From Beijerinckiaceae bacterium (GTDB taxonomy: Bacteria; Pseudomonadota; Alphaproteobacteria; Rhizobiales; Beijerinckiaceae): a stretch of 64,000 nt of DNA. Positions 16,769 through 25,639 of the stretch are shown one piece after another. The position numbers and the translations under genes were made by a program. The DNA lies in the NCBI GenBank assembly GCA_027531565.1, contig JAPZSB010000007.1, positions 806,001-870,000 of the forward strand. The letters run 5' to 3'. The notes beneath the pieces are model-generated. The model was given only the letters and a program-made list of their open reading frames with translations. It ran no database searches and was not told the origin of the DNA. Position 1 is the stretch's first letter. Each line of letters begins with the position of its first letter.

Positions 16769-19054
16769 TCAGCCCCCGACGCCGAAGGCTGCCAGCGTCG
16801 CCATGTTGACGAGATCGGAATCCTTGGCGTTGATCGGCACGATCTGCACCGCCCGGTCGAACCCGACGAGGAGCGGGCCGATCACGGTCGAACCGCCCAG
16901 TTCCTGCAACATCTTGGTGGCGATGGCGGCCGAATGGAAGGCCGGCATCACCAGCACATTGGCCGGGCCGGACAGGCGGCAGAACGGATAGGCCGACATG
17001 ATCTCGGGATTGAGCGCGACATCGGCGCCCATCTCGCCGTCATATTCGAAATCGACCCGCTGCCGGTCGAGCAGCTTCACCGCCTCGCGCACCCGTTCCG
17101 AACGCTCGGCGCCGGGATTGCCGAAGGTCGAGAAGGCGAGCAGGGCGACACGCGGCTGGTAGCCGAGCCGCCGGGCGGCCCCGGCCGCCTCGATGGCAAT
17201 GCCGGCCAGTTCCTCGGCCGTCGGCATTTCGTGGACGGCCGTATCCGCCACGACGACCGTGCGGCCGCGCGCCAGGACAAGGCTCATCCCGATCGCCGTA
17301 TGGCCGGGCTTCACGTCGATCACCTTGCGGATATCCGCGAGGGCCGCGGAATAGTTCCGGGTGACGCCGGTGATCATCGCATCGGCATCGCCGAGCGCGA
17401 CCATCGAGGCCGCGAAATGGTTGCGGTCATTGTTGATCAGGCGCTGGCAGTCGCGGAAGAGATAGCCCTCGCGCTGCAGGCGCTCGTAGAGGAACTGCGC
17501 GTAGCTCGAATTGCGCGTCGACATGCGGGCATTGTGGATCTCGATCCCGGGTTTCAGCTCGATGCCGGCGCTTTCCGCCGCCGCCTTGACCCGTTCCTCG
17601 CGCCCGACAAGCACCGCATGGCCAAGCCCCTGCGTGACGAAACTGACCGCCGCGCGGATGACCGGCTCCTCCTCGCCCTCGGCGAAGACCACCCGCTTGG
17701 GCCGGCGGCGGACCTGTTCGAACACGCGCGAGAGCACGCCGGCCACCGGATCGCGCCGGGCCGACAGGGCCTGCTCGTAGGCTTCGAGGCTCTTGAGCGG
17801 CTTGCGTGCCACGCCGGTCTCCATCGCGGCCTGCGCCACAGCACCGGAGACGCGAGCCATCAGCCGCGGATCGAAGGGGACGGGAATGATGTAGTCGCGT
17901 CCGAAACGCGGCCGGGCGCCGGCATAGGCGGCGGCGACCTCATCCGGCACGTCCTCGCGGGCGAGAACCGCCAGGGCGCGGGCGGCGGCGATCTTCATCT
18001 CCATGTTGATCGTCGTCGCCTGCACATCGAGCGCGCCGCGGAACAGATAGGGGAAGCCGAGCACGTTGTTGACCTGGTTCGGATAATCCGAACGGCCGGT
18101 CGCCATGATGGCATCATCGCGGATCTCGGCCACTTCCTCGGGCGTGATTTCCGGATCGGGATTGGCCATGGCGAAGATGATGGGGTTCGGCGCCATCGAC
18201 GCGACCATGTCCCGCGTGAGCGCGCCCTTCTGCGAAAGGCCGAAAAACGCATCCGCGCCAGCCAGCGCATCGGCCAGGCTCCGCCGGTCCGACTTCACGG
18301 CATGGGCGGATTTCCACTGGTTCATGCCTTCCTTGCGGCCCTGGTAGATCACGCCCTTCGTATCGCAGAGCATGACATTGTCGGGCCTGAAGCCCATGGC
18401 CTTCAGCAACTCGACGCAGGCAATGCCGGCCGCGCCGGCGCCGTTGACCACTAGGCGCGTGGAATGGATGTCGCGGCCTGTGAGCTCGAGCGCATTGAGC
18501 AACCCGGCCGCGGCGATGATCGCGGTGCCGTGCTGGTCATCATGGAAGACGGGAATGTCCATCAGTTCCTTGAGCCGCTGCTCGATGATGAAGCATTCCG
18601 GCGCCTTGATATCCTCGAGATTGATGCCGCCGAAAGACGGGCCGAGATAGCGCACGGCGTTGATGAAGGCGTCGGGATCCTCCGTATCGACCTCGAGATC
18701 GATCGAATCGATGTCGGCGAAGCGCTTGAAGAGCACGGCCTTGCCTTCCATGACCGGCTTGGACGCCAGCGCACCGAGATTGCCGAGGCCGAGAATCGCC
18801 GTGCCGTTCGAGATCACGGCGACCATGTTGCCGCGTGCGGTATAGTCGAAGGCCGTAGCCGGGTTCTCCGCGATCGCCTTGACGGGAACCGCCACGCCCG
18901 GGGAATAGGCCAGCGACAGGTCTCGCTGGGTCGCCATCGGCTTGGTGGGGACAACCTCGAGTTTTCCCGGCTTTCCACGCGAATGGAAGTCCAGTGCTTC
19001 CTGATCGGTAAAGGTGGGACGCGAACGGCTTTTCTTGTCTTTTTGGGTCGGCAT
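16769..19054 (-). CDS. maeB: NADP-dependent malic enzyme with phosphotransacetylase-like domain
   Basis: The enzyme decarboxylates malate to pyruvate and makes NADPH, feeding gluconeogenesis and lipid synthesis. The 761-residue protein has a malic enzyme N-terminal domain (about 20-155), an NAD(P)-binding domain (about 165-405, with VVNGAGAAGIACVELL) and a C-terminal phosphotransacetylase-like domain (about 430-755) that in this family is regulatory. This chimeric build is typical of MaeB/TME. The ATG at 19054 fits the family start; in-frame sequence upstream has no family match. It is divergent from mutS. Confidence 0.93.
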   Translation of the reverse strand: MPTQKDKKSRSRPTFTDQEALDFHSRGKPGKLEVVPTKPMATQRDLSLAYSPGVAVPVKAIAENPATAFDYTARGNMVAVISNGTAILGLGNLGALASKPVMEGKAVLFKRFADIDSIDLEVDTEDPDAFINAVRYLGPSFGGINLEDIKAPECFIIEQRLKELMDIPVFHDDQHGTAIIAAAGLLNALELTGRDIHSTRLVVNGAGAAGIACVELLKAMGFRPDNVMLCDTKGVIYQGRKEGMNQWKSAHAVKSDRRSLADALAGADAFFGLSQKGALTRDMVASMAPNPIIFAMANPDPEITPEEVAEIRDDAIMATGRSDYPNQVNNVLGFPYLFRGALDVQATTINMEMKIAAARALAVLAREDVPDEVAAAYAGARPRFGRDYIIPVPFDPRLMARVSGAVAQAAMETGVARKPLKSLEAYEQALSARRDPVAGVLSRVFEQVRRRPKRVVFAEGEEEPVIRAAVSFVTQGLGHAVLVGREERVKAAAESAGIELKPGIEIHNARMSTRNSSYAQFLYERLQREGYLFRDCQRLINNDRNHFAASMVALGDADAMITGVTRNYSAALADIRKVIDVKPGHTAIGMSLVLARGRTVVVADTAVHEMPTAEELAGIAIEAAGAARRLGYQPRVALLAFSTFGNPGAERSERVREAVKLLDRQRVDFEYDGEMGADVALNPEIMSAYPFCRLSGPANVLVMPAFHSAAIATKMLQELGGSTVIGPLLVGFDRAVQIVPINAKDSDLVNMATLAAFGVGG

Positions 19055-19245
19055 CGGAACAATCTTACAAATTTTGCGGCGCTGTGAGACGAAAATTGCC
19101 CAATCGAGCAAGGCGCCGTCGACCCTAGGTGTGTTGTCCCCAATGCTCAACCCGCATTCTGACCAAAAGAGAGTGTCCACCGTCGAAATCTGCCGGACCC
19201 CGTGCTAGGTCACAGGGCCCCTCGCTGCGAGCGTCCCGACCCGTC

Positions 19246-21972
19246 ATGCGTGATCCCGCTTTCGACCCACCCCAGGAGCCTTTCCGCGGTCCGACGCCTG
19301 ACGAGACGGCCCGGGCCACGCCGTCCATGGCGCAATACCTCGAGATCAAGGCGCAGCATCCGGATTGCCTGCTCTTCTACCGGATGGGGGATTTCTACGA
19401 GCTGTTCTTCCAGGATGCCGAGCAGGCCTCGCGCACGCTCGGCATCGTGCTGACCAAGCGTGGCAAGCATGGCGGCATGGACATTCCGATGTGCGGCGTG
19501 CCGGTGGTGCGGTCGGACGAATATCTCCAGCGCCTGATTGCCGCCGGGCACCGCGTTGCGGTCTGCGAGCAGATGGAGGATCCGGCGGAGGCGCGGAAGC
19601 GCGGCTCCAAGGCCGTGGTCCATCGCGATGTCGTGCGGATCGTCACGCCGGGCACGATCACCGAGGACGGCCTTCTGGATGCCCGCCGGGCGAATATCCT
19701 CGCGGCCCTGTCGCGGCAGAAGCGCTCGGCCGGCGGTCATGATTACGCGATCGCCGCCGTCGATATCTCGACCGGGGAATGCCATATCGCCCCGGTGCCG
19801 CTGGCCGACCTCGCAGGGGAACTGGCGCGGCTGGACCCGTCCGAATTGCTGGTGCCGGATGCCATCCGTGATGACGCGGCCTGCGCGCCGCTGTTCCAGC
19901 TGATCCGGGCAGCGGTGACGCGGCTGGCGCGCGAGGGGTTCGACCCCGCTTCGGCCGAAAAGCGGATCGAGAGCCATTTCGGCGTGGCGACGCTCGACGC
20001 CTTCGGGGATTTCTCGCCGGCCGAGCTTTCAGCCTTCGCGGCGATCCTGACCTATCTCGACCGGACGCAGCGCGGCCAGACCGTGCCGCTGCAACCGCCG
20101 CGCCGCAGCCTGGCCGGGCAATCGATGCTGATCGATGCCGCCACCCGCGCCAATCTTGAACTGACGCGCACCCTCGGCGGACGCCGCGAGGGCAGCCTGC
20201 TCGCCACGATCGACCGGACAGTCTCGGCCGGCGGCGGGCGGCTGCTGGCGCAATGGCTGGCGGCGCCGCTGACCGATCTCGAGGCGATCCGCCAGCGCCA
20301 TGCGGCTGTCGGCGACTTCGTGGAACGCACCGCGCTGCGGGAAACGCTCCGCGACCGGCTGCGCGGGCTTCCGGACATGCCGCGCGCGCTGACGCGCCTC
20401 GCGCTGGACAGGGCCGGCCCGCGCGATCTCGCCGCCATGGCGCAGGGCATCCGCCTTGCCGGAGAAATCGGCACGCTGTTGCTGACCGATCTCGACGGGG
20501 CCGGCCTGATCGGCCAGTGCCGGAACCAGCTGCTGGCGACGCCGGTGGAAGTGGGGGACCATCTCGCCTTCGCGCTGAAGGACGAGCTGCCGCTCCAGAA
20601 GCGCGATGGCGGCTTCATCCGCGCGGGCTATGACGCCGTCCTCGACGAGTTCCACGCCCTCCGCGACAATTCCCGCGAGGTGGTGGCTGGCCTGCAGGGC
20701 CGCTATATCGAGGAAACCGGCTGCCGGCAGCTCAAGATCAAGCATAACTCGATGCTCGGCTATTTCGTCGAGGTGCCGCAGGCGGCCGGCGAGCGGATGC
20801 TGCAGGCGCCGTTCAACGCGGTCTTCGTCCATCGGCAGACCATGGCGGGGGCGATGCGCTTCGCCACGGCGGAGCTCTCGACGCTCGAACACCGGATCGG
20901 CGAGGCGTCCGGCAAGGCGCTGCAACGCGAGCTCGACCATTTCGCGAATTTCGCCGAGGAACTGGGCGGGGTGGCCGTGCGCATCCTCGCGGCGGCCGAG
21001 GCGCTGGCCCGGCTCGACGTGCTGGCGGGCCTCGCCGAACTGGCCAGCCGGGAAGGCTGGGCCCGACCGCAGATGAGCGAGGATTGCGCCTTCGAGATCC
21101 TCGGCGGCCGTCATCCCGTGGTCGAGCAGGCGGTCCGGCAGGACGGCGGCAGCTTCATCGCCAATCATTGCAGGCTGAGCCCGGATCCCGGCGGCAGCGC
21201 CGGGCGGATCCTGCTGGTGACCGGCGCGAACATGGCCGGCAAGTCGACCTATCTGCGCCAGAACGCGCTGATTGCCGTGCTGGCGCAGGCCGGCAGTTTC
21301 GTGCCGGCGGACGAGGCCCGGATCGGCATTGTCGACCGGCTGTTCAGCCGCGTGGGGGCGGCGGATGATCTGGCGCGCGGACGCTCGACCTTCATGGTCG
21401 AGATGGTCGAGACCGCCGCCATCCTCAATCAGGCCGGGCCGCGCGCGCTGGTCATCCTCGACGAGATCGGGCGCGGCACCGCGACCTATGACGGGCTTTC
21501 GATCGCCTGGGCGGCGATCGAGCACCTGCATGACCAGAACCGCTGCCGGGCGCTGTTCGCGACGCATTTCCACGAATTGACCGGCCTCGGCAGCAAGCTG
21601 CCGCGCCTGCACCCGGTGACGATGAAGGTCGCGGCCTATCGCGGCGACGTGGTGTTCCTGCACGAAGTGATTCCCGGGGCGGCCGACCGCTCCTACGGCA
21701 TCCAGGTGGCCAAGCTGGCGGGGTTGCCGGCGCCCGTCGTCCGCCGTGCCGCCGCCCTGCTGGCCGAGCTTGAGCGCGCTGACCGCGCGAGCCCCATGGC
21801 CAAGCTGATCGACGACCTGCCACTGTTCCAGCGTCCGGCGGCAATGGAGACGGAAACGGCGGAGGATCCAGTCCGCAGCATGCTCGCCGGGATCCGGCCG
21901 GATGAACTGAGCCCGCGCGAGGCGCTGGACTGGCTCTACCGCCTCATCGAGGCCAGTCGCAAGCCTGACTGA
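19246..21972 (+). CDS. mutS: DNA mismatch repair protein MutS
   Basis: MutS recognises mispaired bases and starts mismatch repair. The 908-residue protein has the mismatch-reading GDFYELF motif near the N-terminus, the connector, core and clamp domains, and a C-terminal ABC-type ATPase. The ATPase has Walker A GANMAGKST (Lys666), Walker B LVILDEIGRGT and the signature LFATHFHEL. The start is uncertain: the ATG at 19246 gives a family-like N-terminal tail but has no clear ribosome site, and an in-frame ATG lies at 19327. mutL is not in the window. Confidence 0.95.
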   Translation: MRDPAFDPPQEPFRGPTPDETARATPSMAQYLEIKAQHPDCLLFYRMGDFYELFFQDAEQASRTLGIVLTKRGKHGGMDIPMCGVPVVRSDEYLQRLIAAGHRVAVCEQMEDPAEARKRGSKAVVHRDVVRIVTPGTITEDGLLDARRANILAALSRQKRSAGGHDYAIAAVDISTGECHIAPVPLADLAGELARLDPSELLVPDAIRDDAACAPLFQLIRAAVTRLAREGFDPASAEKRIESHFGVATLDAFGDFSPAELSAFAAILTYLDRTQRGQTVPLQPPRRSLAGQSMLIDAATRANLELTRTLGGRREGSLLATIDRTVSAGGGRLLAQWLAAPLTDLEAIRQRHAAVGDFVERTALRETLRDRLRGLPDMPRALTRLALDRAGPRDLAAMAQGIRLAGEIGTLLLTDLDGAGLIGQCRNQLLATPVEVGDHLAFALKDELPLQKRDGGFIRAGYDAVLDEFHALRDNSREVVAGLQGRYIEETGCRQLKIKHNSMLGYFVEVPQAAGERMLQAPFNAVFVHRQTMAGAMRFATAELSTLEHRIGEASGKALQRELDHFANFAEELGGVAVRILAAAEALARLDVLAGLAELASREGWARPQMSEDCAFEILGGRHPVVEQAVRQDGGSFIANHCRLSPDPGGSAGRILLVTGANMAGKSTYLRQNALIAVLAQAGSFVPADEARIGIVDRLFSRVGAADDLARGRSTFMVEMVETAAILNQAGPRALVILDEIGRGTATYDGLSIAWAAIEHLHDQNRCRALFATHFHELTGLGSKLPRLHPVTMKVAAYRGDVVFLHEVIPGAADRSYGIQVAKLAGLPAPVVRRAAALLAELERADRASPMAKLIDDLPLFQRPAAMETETAEDPVRSMLAGIRPDELSPREALDWLYRLIEASRKPD

Positions 21973-22001
21973 CGCCGGCTGACGGTCTGCCTGCACCGCG
22001 C

Positions 22002-22778
22002 CTATCGGGCACGGAGGACCAGCGCGCCGTTCCAGGCGAGGCAGGCACCGAGTCCGATCGCCAGAGCCGGGAAGGAGCCGAGCGGTGCGACAAGCCATCC
22101 GGCCAGCGCCAAAGCGAGGGCGAAACCCATCAGGCCCGGCAGGCCGCTGGCAATCACCGCGACCGTCTGCCCGCCGCCGATCCGTGGCTGCAGGATGGCG
22201 ACAAGGCTCGACAGCACGATCGGGAAAACCGTGAGCAACCCGGACAGGGAGGGGCCGAGCGTCCAGGACAGTCCGGTGACGGCGGCGACGAGGCTGCCAA
22301 CGGCCAGGGCCCGGAGCGGGATGGCGAACCAGGGCCGCGGCGGGGCGGCGATCCGGTCATTCGAGAGGAAGCGCCGGACAAGCCGGATCAGGACCGGGTA
22401 GACGACGAGGCTCGCGACGAGCGCCGTGGCGAAGGTCCAGGGCACGCGCTGCAGGGCGAGCGCGACCGCCGCCCATCCCGCAAGACTGAGCAGCAGGCTG
22501 GGCAGGGTGGAGAGGCGCTGCGCGGCATGGGCATAGATCAGGCAATAGATTCCGGTCGCGATATTGGTGACAAGGGCGCCGAGGAGGGCCTTCTCCATGA
22601 AGGCCGGGGGATGCTCGGCGGCCAGAAAGGCGAGGGCCGGGCCGGCCGAGATCGGCAGGGTCGCCAGCATGGCGGCGAGAAAGGGGCGCGAGCGCTCCGC
22701 AAGGATCGATGTCGACACGACGATCAGCGCTGCCGTGCCCATTTTGGCCGCCAGCAGGAGGAGGGAAGGGAGAATCAT
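22002..22778 (-). CDS. Multi-pass membrane protein of unknown function
   Basis: I do not recognise this 258-residue protein. It is almost wholly hydrophobic, with about eight or nine predicted membrane segments and short loops. The only long polar loop, rich in arginine and proline, lies near residues 125-145. No transport signature or cofactor site is visible. It is convergent with mutS (29 bases) and divergent from mbfA with 165 bases between, so it shares the region holding the Irr-like operator. The start at 22778 is the first ATG that gives an N-terminal membrane segment. Confidence 0.7.
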   Translation of the reverse strand: MILPSLLLLAAKMGTAALIVVSTSILAERSRPFLAAMLATLPISAGPALAFLAAEHPPAFMEKALLGALVTNIATGIYCLIYAHAAQRLSTLPSLLLSLAGWAAVALALQRVPWTFATALVASLVVYPVLIRLVRRFLSNDRIAAPPRPWFAIPLRALAVGSLVAAVTGLSWTLGPSLSGLLTVFPIVLSSLVAILQPRIGGGQTVAVIASGLPGLMGFALALALAGWLVAPLGSFPALAIGLGACLAWNGALVLRAR

Positions 22779-22888
22779 CTGAACTGCCTGTTGTCCTTCC
22801 CTAATCCGGATCGGTCCGCTGCGGAAGGCAAGGCCGTCGCCCTCCATGCGAAAGATCTCCGGTCCGGCGGAAGCGATGCGCCTCGTGC

Positions 22889-22930
22889 TTGCATCGCCGA
22901 TCGGAACGGTTATTTTAGAATCATTCCAAA
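22889..22930 (+). promoter_or_regulatory. mbfA promoter with Irr-like operator
   Basis: A palindrome at 22914-22930, TTTAGAA-TCA-TTCCAAA, has one mismatch between its arms and matches the iron control element bound by Irr in Rhizobiales. It overlaps a likely -10 (TATTTT, 22911-22916) that stands 16 bases after a -35-like TTGCAT (22889-22894). The operator ends 13 bases before the mbfA ATG. Irr is known to repress mbfA when iron is low, so gene, site and placement agree. Confidence 0.8.
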
Positions 22931-22943
22931 CAAGGATGCCGCC

Positions 22944-23930
22944 ATGCTCGCCTTCGGCAAGAAGCCCCTGTCCGACCTCACCGAGCGTGAGGTTCTCGCC
23001 CTCGCCATCGCGAACGAGGAAGAGGACAGCCGGATCTACCAGGAATTCGCCGATGTCTCCGCCGAGGCCTTCCCCGCTTCGGCCGAGATGTTCCGCGCGA
23101 TGGCGGAGGAGGAGCGCGAGCATCGTGCCCGGCTGTTCGACCTGTTCCGCTCACGCTTCGGCGAGAACCTGCCGCCGATCCGGCGCGAGGATGTGCGCGG
23201 CTTCATGAGCCGCCGGCCGGTCTGGCTGACGCGCAATCTCAGCCCCGAGGCGATGCGCGAGGAAGCGGCGCTGATGGAGATCCAGGCCGCCAATTTCTAC
23301 GACAAGGCCGCAAGCCAGGCGCTGGATACGCGCGTCCGGGAGCTTTTCCTCCACCTTGCCGAGGTCGAGCGCGGACACCGGAAGAAGGCCGATGCGCTCG
23401 AGGGAGAGCACCTGACGCCGGAGCATCTCGCCGACGAGGCGGCCACGCGCCACCGGCAATTCGTGCTGACCTATGTGCAGCCCGGCCTGGCCGGGTTGAT
23501 CGACGGCTCCGTCTCGACACTGGCGCCGCTCTTCGCGGCGGCGTTCGCCACGCAGAGCAACTGGGAGACATTTCTCGTCGGGCTCGCGGCCTCGGTCGGG
23601 GCCGGCATCTCGATGGGCATCACCGAGGCCATGTCGGATGACGGGATGATCTCCGGCCGCGGCTCGCCCTGGGTGCGCGGCATCGTCTGCGGGCTGATGA
23701 CCTGCCTCGGCGGGCTGGGCCATACGCTGCCCTATCTCGTGCCCTCGAGCTGGCCGAACGGCTTCTGGATCGCGACGACCCTCGCGGGAATCATCGTGGC
23801 GATCGAACTGGTCGCCATTTCGTGGATCCGGACGAAATACATGGACACGCCGTTCCTCCGCTCGGTCTTCCAGGTGGTGGTGGGCGGCGTGCTGGTGCTG
23901 CTCGCCGGCATCGTGATCGGCGGGTCGTAG
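22944..23930 (+). CDS. mbfA: Membrane-bound ferritin/iron exporter MbfA
   Basis: MbfA exports iron and protects against iron and peroxide stress. The 328-residue protein has an N-terminal ferritin-like di-iron domain (about 15-165) with glutamate/histidine motifs EEEDSRIY, AEEEREHR, IQAANFYDK and AEVERGHR. A VIT1-type membrane domain with about five segments (170-328) follows. The start at 22944 follows the Irr-like operator closely and contains the whole ferritin domain; longer upstream frames have no family match. comM follows on the same strand but has its own leader. Confidence 0.92.
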   Translation: MLAFGKKPLSDLTEREVLALAIANEEEDSRIYQEFADVSAEAFPASAEMFRAMAEEEREHRARLFDLFRSRFGENLPPIRREDVRGFMSRRPVWLTRNLSPEAMREEAALMEIQAANFYDKAASQALDTRVRELFLHLAEVERGHRKKADALEGEHLTPEHLADEAATRHRQFVLTYVQPGLAGLIDGSVSTLAPLFAAAFATQSNWETFLVGLAASVGAGISMGITEAMSDDGMISGRGSPWVRGIVCGLMTCLGGLGHTLPYLVPSSWPNGFWIATTLAGIIVAIELVAISWIRTKYMDTPFLRSVFQVVVGGVLVLLAGIVIGGS

Positions 23931-23968
23931 GAATTTTAACCTTTTCAAGGATGCTATTCCGGTCTATT

Positions 23969-23987
23969 CCTGCCCTTTTCGGGCAGG
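23969..23987 (+). promoter_or_regulatory. Small hairpin beside the comM ribosome site
   Basis: CCTGCCC (23969-23975) and GGGCAGG (23981-23987) can pair around TTTTC. The right arm touches the GGGAG that serves as ribosome site for the ATG at 23997. In the transcript the hairpin could lower comM translation or mark the end of the mbfA message; it lacks a T-run directly after it. Confidence 0.4.
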
Positions 23988-23996
23988 GAGAACAGG

Positions 23997-25526
23997 ATGG
24001 TTTCCCGCGTGGCGACCGTGGCCTTCGAGGGAATCGAGGCGCGCCCGGTCGATGTGCAGGTGCAGGTGGCATCCGGGACGGTGAAGCTCAACCTTGTCGG
24101 CCTGCCCGACAAGGCCGTAGCCGAGAGCCGGGAACGCATCCGCGCCGCCCTCACCGCCTCCGGGCTCGCGCTGCCGGCGAAGCGCATCATCATCAACCTT
24201 GCCCCGGCCGACCTGCCGAAGGAGGGCAGCCATTATGACCTTCCCATCGCCCTCGGCATCATGGCAGCCATCGGCGCCATCCCCGCTGATGCGCTGGAGG
24301 GCTACACCGTGCTCGGCGAGCTGGCGCTGGACGGCTCGATCTCTCCGGTGGCGGGCGTGCTGCCGGCCGCGATCGGTGCGAACCAGCGCGGGCACGGGCT
24401 GATCTGCCCGGCCCGGTGCGGGCCCGAGGCGGCCTGGGCAGGAAGCGAGATCGATGTCCTCGCGCCGCAATCGCTGATCCAGCTGGCGAACCATTTCCGC
24501 GGCAGCCAGGTTCTGCGACGGCCTGAACCGGCGATCCGTGTCGATGCCCGGCCGCTGCCCGACCTGCGCGACATCCGCGGGCAGGAAAGCGCGAAACGGG
24601 CCCTCGAAATCGCGGCGGCGGGTGGCCATCACCTGCTGCTCAACGGACCGCCCGGCGCCGGCAAGTCGATGCTCGCGGCGCGGCTGCCGTCGATCCTGCC
24701 CCCGCTGAGCCCCAGCGAACTCCTCGATGTCTCGATGATCCATTCGGTAGCAGGTCTGCTGACCGACGGCGCCCTCACCGACCGCCGCCCGTTCCGCTCG
24801 CCGCATCATTCCGCCAGCATGGCCGCGCTGACCGGCGGCGGCATCCATGCCCGGCCGGGCGAGATCTCGCTCGCGCATGGGGGTGTGCTGTTTCTCGATG
24901 AATTGCCGGAATTCTCATCGCAGGCGCTCGATGCCCTGCGCCAGCCGATCGAGACCGGGCTCGTCTCGGTCTCGCGCGCCAATCACCGCGCCACCTATCC
25001 GGCCCGGTTCCAGCTGGTCGCGGCGATGAATCCCTGCCGCTGCGGGCAGGCTTTCGATCCCGGATTCACCTGCCGGCGGGCGCCGAACGAGAAATGCGTC
25101 GCGGCCTATGCCGGCCGGCTGTCCGGCCCTCTGATCGACCGGTTCGACCTCGTGATCGATGTCCCGGCGGTCGCGCTGGGCGATCTCTTCGTCTCGCCGC
25201 CGAAGGAGGGGTCGGCCGAGGTGCTCGAACGGGTCATCGAGGCGAGGGGGCGGCAGGCCCGGCGCTACGCTGCCCTCGGCCTCGAGGGTATCCGGCTCAA
25301 CGCACAGGCCCCCGCCGGCGTTCTCGAGACGGTCGCGCCGCTCGACGGGGAAAGCGAAGCCCTTCTGCGCAAGGCCGCCGAGCATCTCCGCCTCACCGCG
25401 CGCAGCTTCCACCGCGTCGTCAAGGTGGCCCGGACCCTGGCCGATCTCGACGGCACCGAGGCGGTCGGCCGCGCGCATTTCGCCGAGGCCCTCTCGCTCC
25501 GCAGCCGTTCGCTGGCCGGGCTCTGA
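23997..25526 (+). CDS. comM: YifB/ComM family Mg-chelatase-like AAA+ ATPase
   Basis: ComM is a hexameric branch-migration helicase that helps integrate DNA taken up by natural transformation; many non-competent bacteria also carry it. The 509-residue protein has an N-terminal Lon-protease-like fold (about 1-170) and an AAA+ core with Walker A NGPPGAGKS (Lys223) and Walker B GGVLFLDELPE. A cysteine cluster near residues 343-365 (NPCRCG ... CRR ... KC) follows, then the C-terminal domain. GGGAG precedes the ATG. Tad pili in this window might relate to DNA uptake, but nothing shows this directly. Confidence 0.93.
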   Translation: MVSRVATVAFEGIEARPVDVQVQVASGTVKLNLVGLPDKAVAESRERIRAALTASGLALPAKRIIINLAPADLPKEGSHYDLPIALGIMAAIGAIPADALEGYTVLGELALDGSISPVAGVLPAAIGANQRGHGLICPARCGPEAAWAGSEIDVLAPQSLIQLANHFRGSQVLRRPEPAIRVDARPLPDLRDIRGQESAKRALEIAAAGGHHLLLNGPPGAGKSMLAARLPSILPPLSPSELLDVSMIHSVAGLLTDGALTDRRPFRSPHHSASMAALTGGGIHARPGEISLAHGGVLFLDELPEFSSQALDALRQPIETGLVSVSRANHRATYPARFQLVAAMNPCRCGQAFDPGFTCRRAPNEKCVAAYAGRLSGPLIDRFDLVIDVPAVALGDLFVSPPKEGSAEVLERVIEARGRQARRYAALGLEGIRLNAQAPAGVLETVAPLDGESEALLRKAAEHLRLTARSFHRVVKVARTLADLDGTEAVGRAHFAEALSLRSRSLAGL

Positions 25527-25639
25527 ACGCGGCCGGCTTCAAGCATCCCTTAACGACATCCGCGAATCGCCGGGCGCGGGGAATGCCTTCGTAAACCTCG
25601 CGCCGCGATGATGCCGGAAACAACAAGACGGGCGTCACG

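Noticed and set aside
15305-18454. A 1,049-codon open frame on the plus strand opposite ugd and maeB
   Set aside because: It lies antisense to two well-recognised enzymes, is rich in Arg, His, Asp and Gly as expected for the shadow of GC-rich codons, and has no family motifs.
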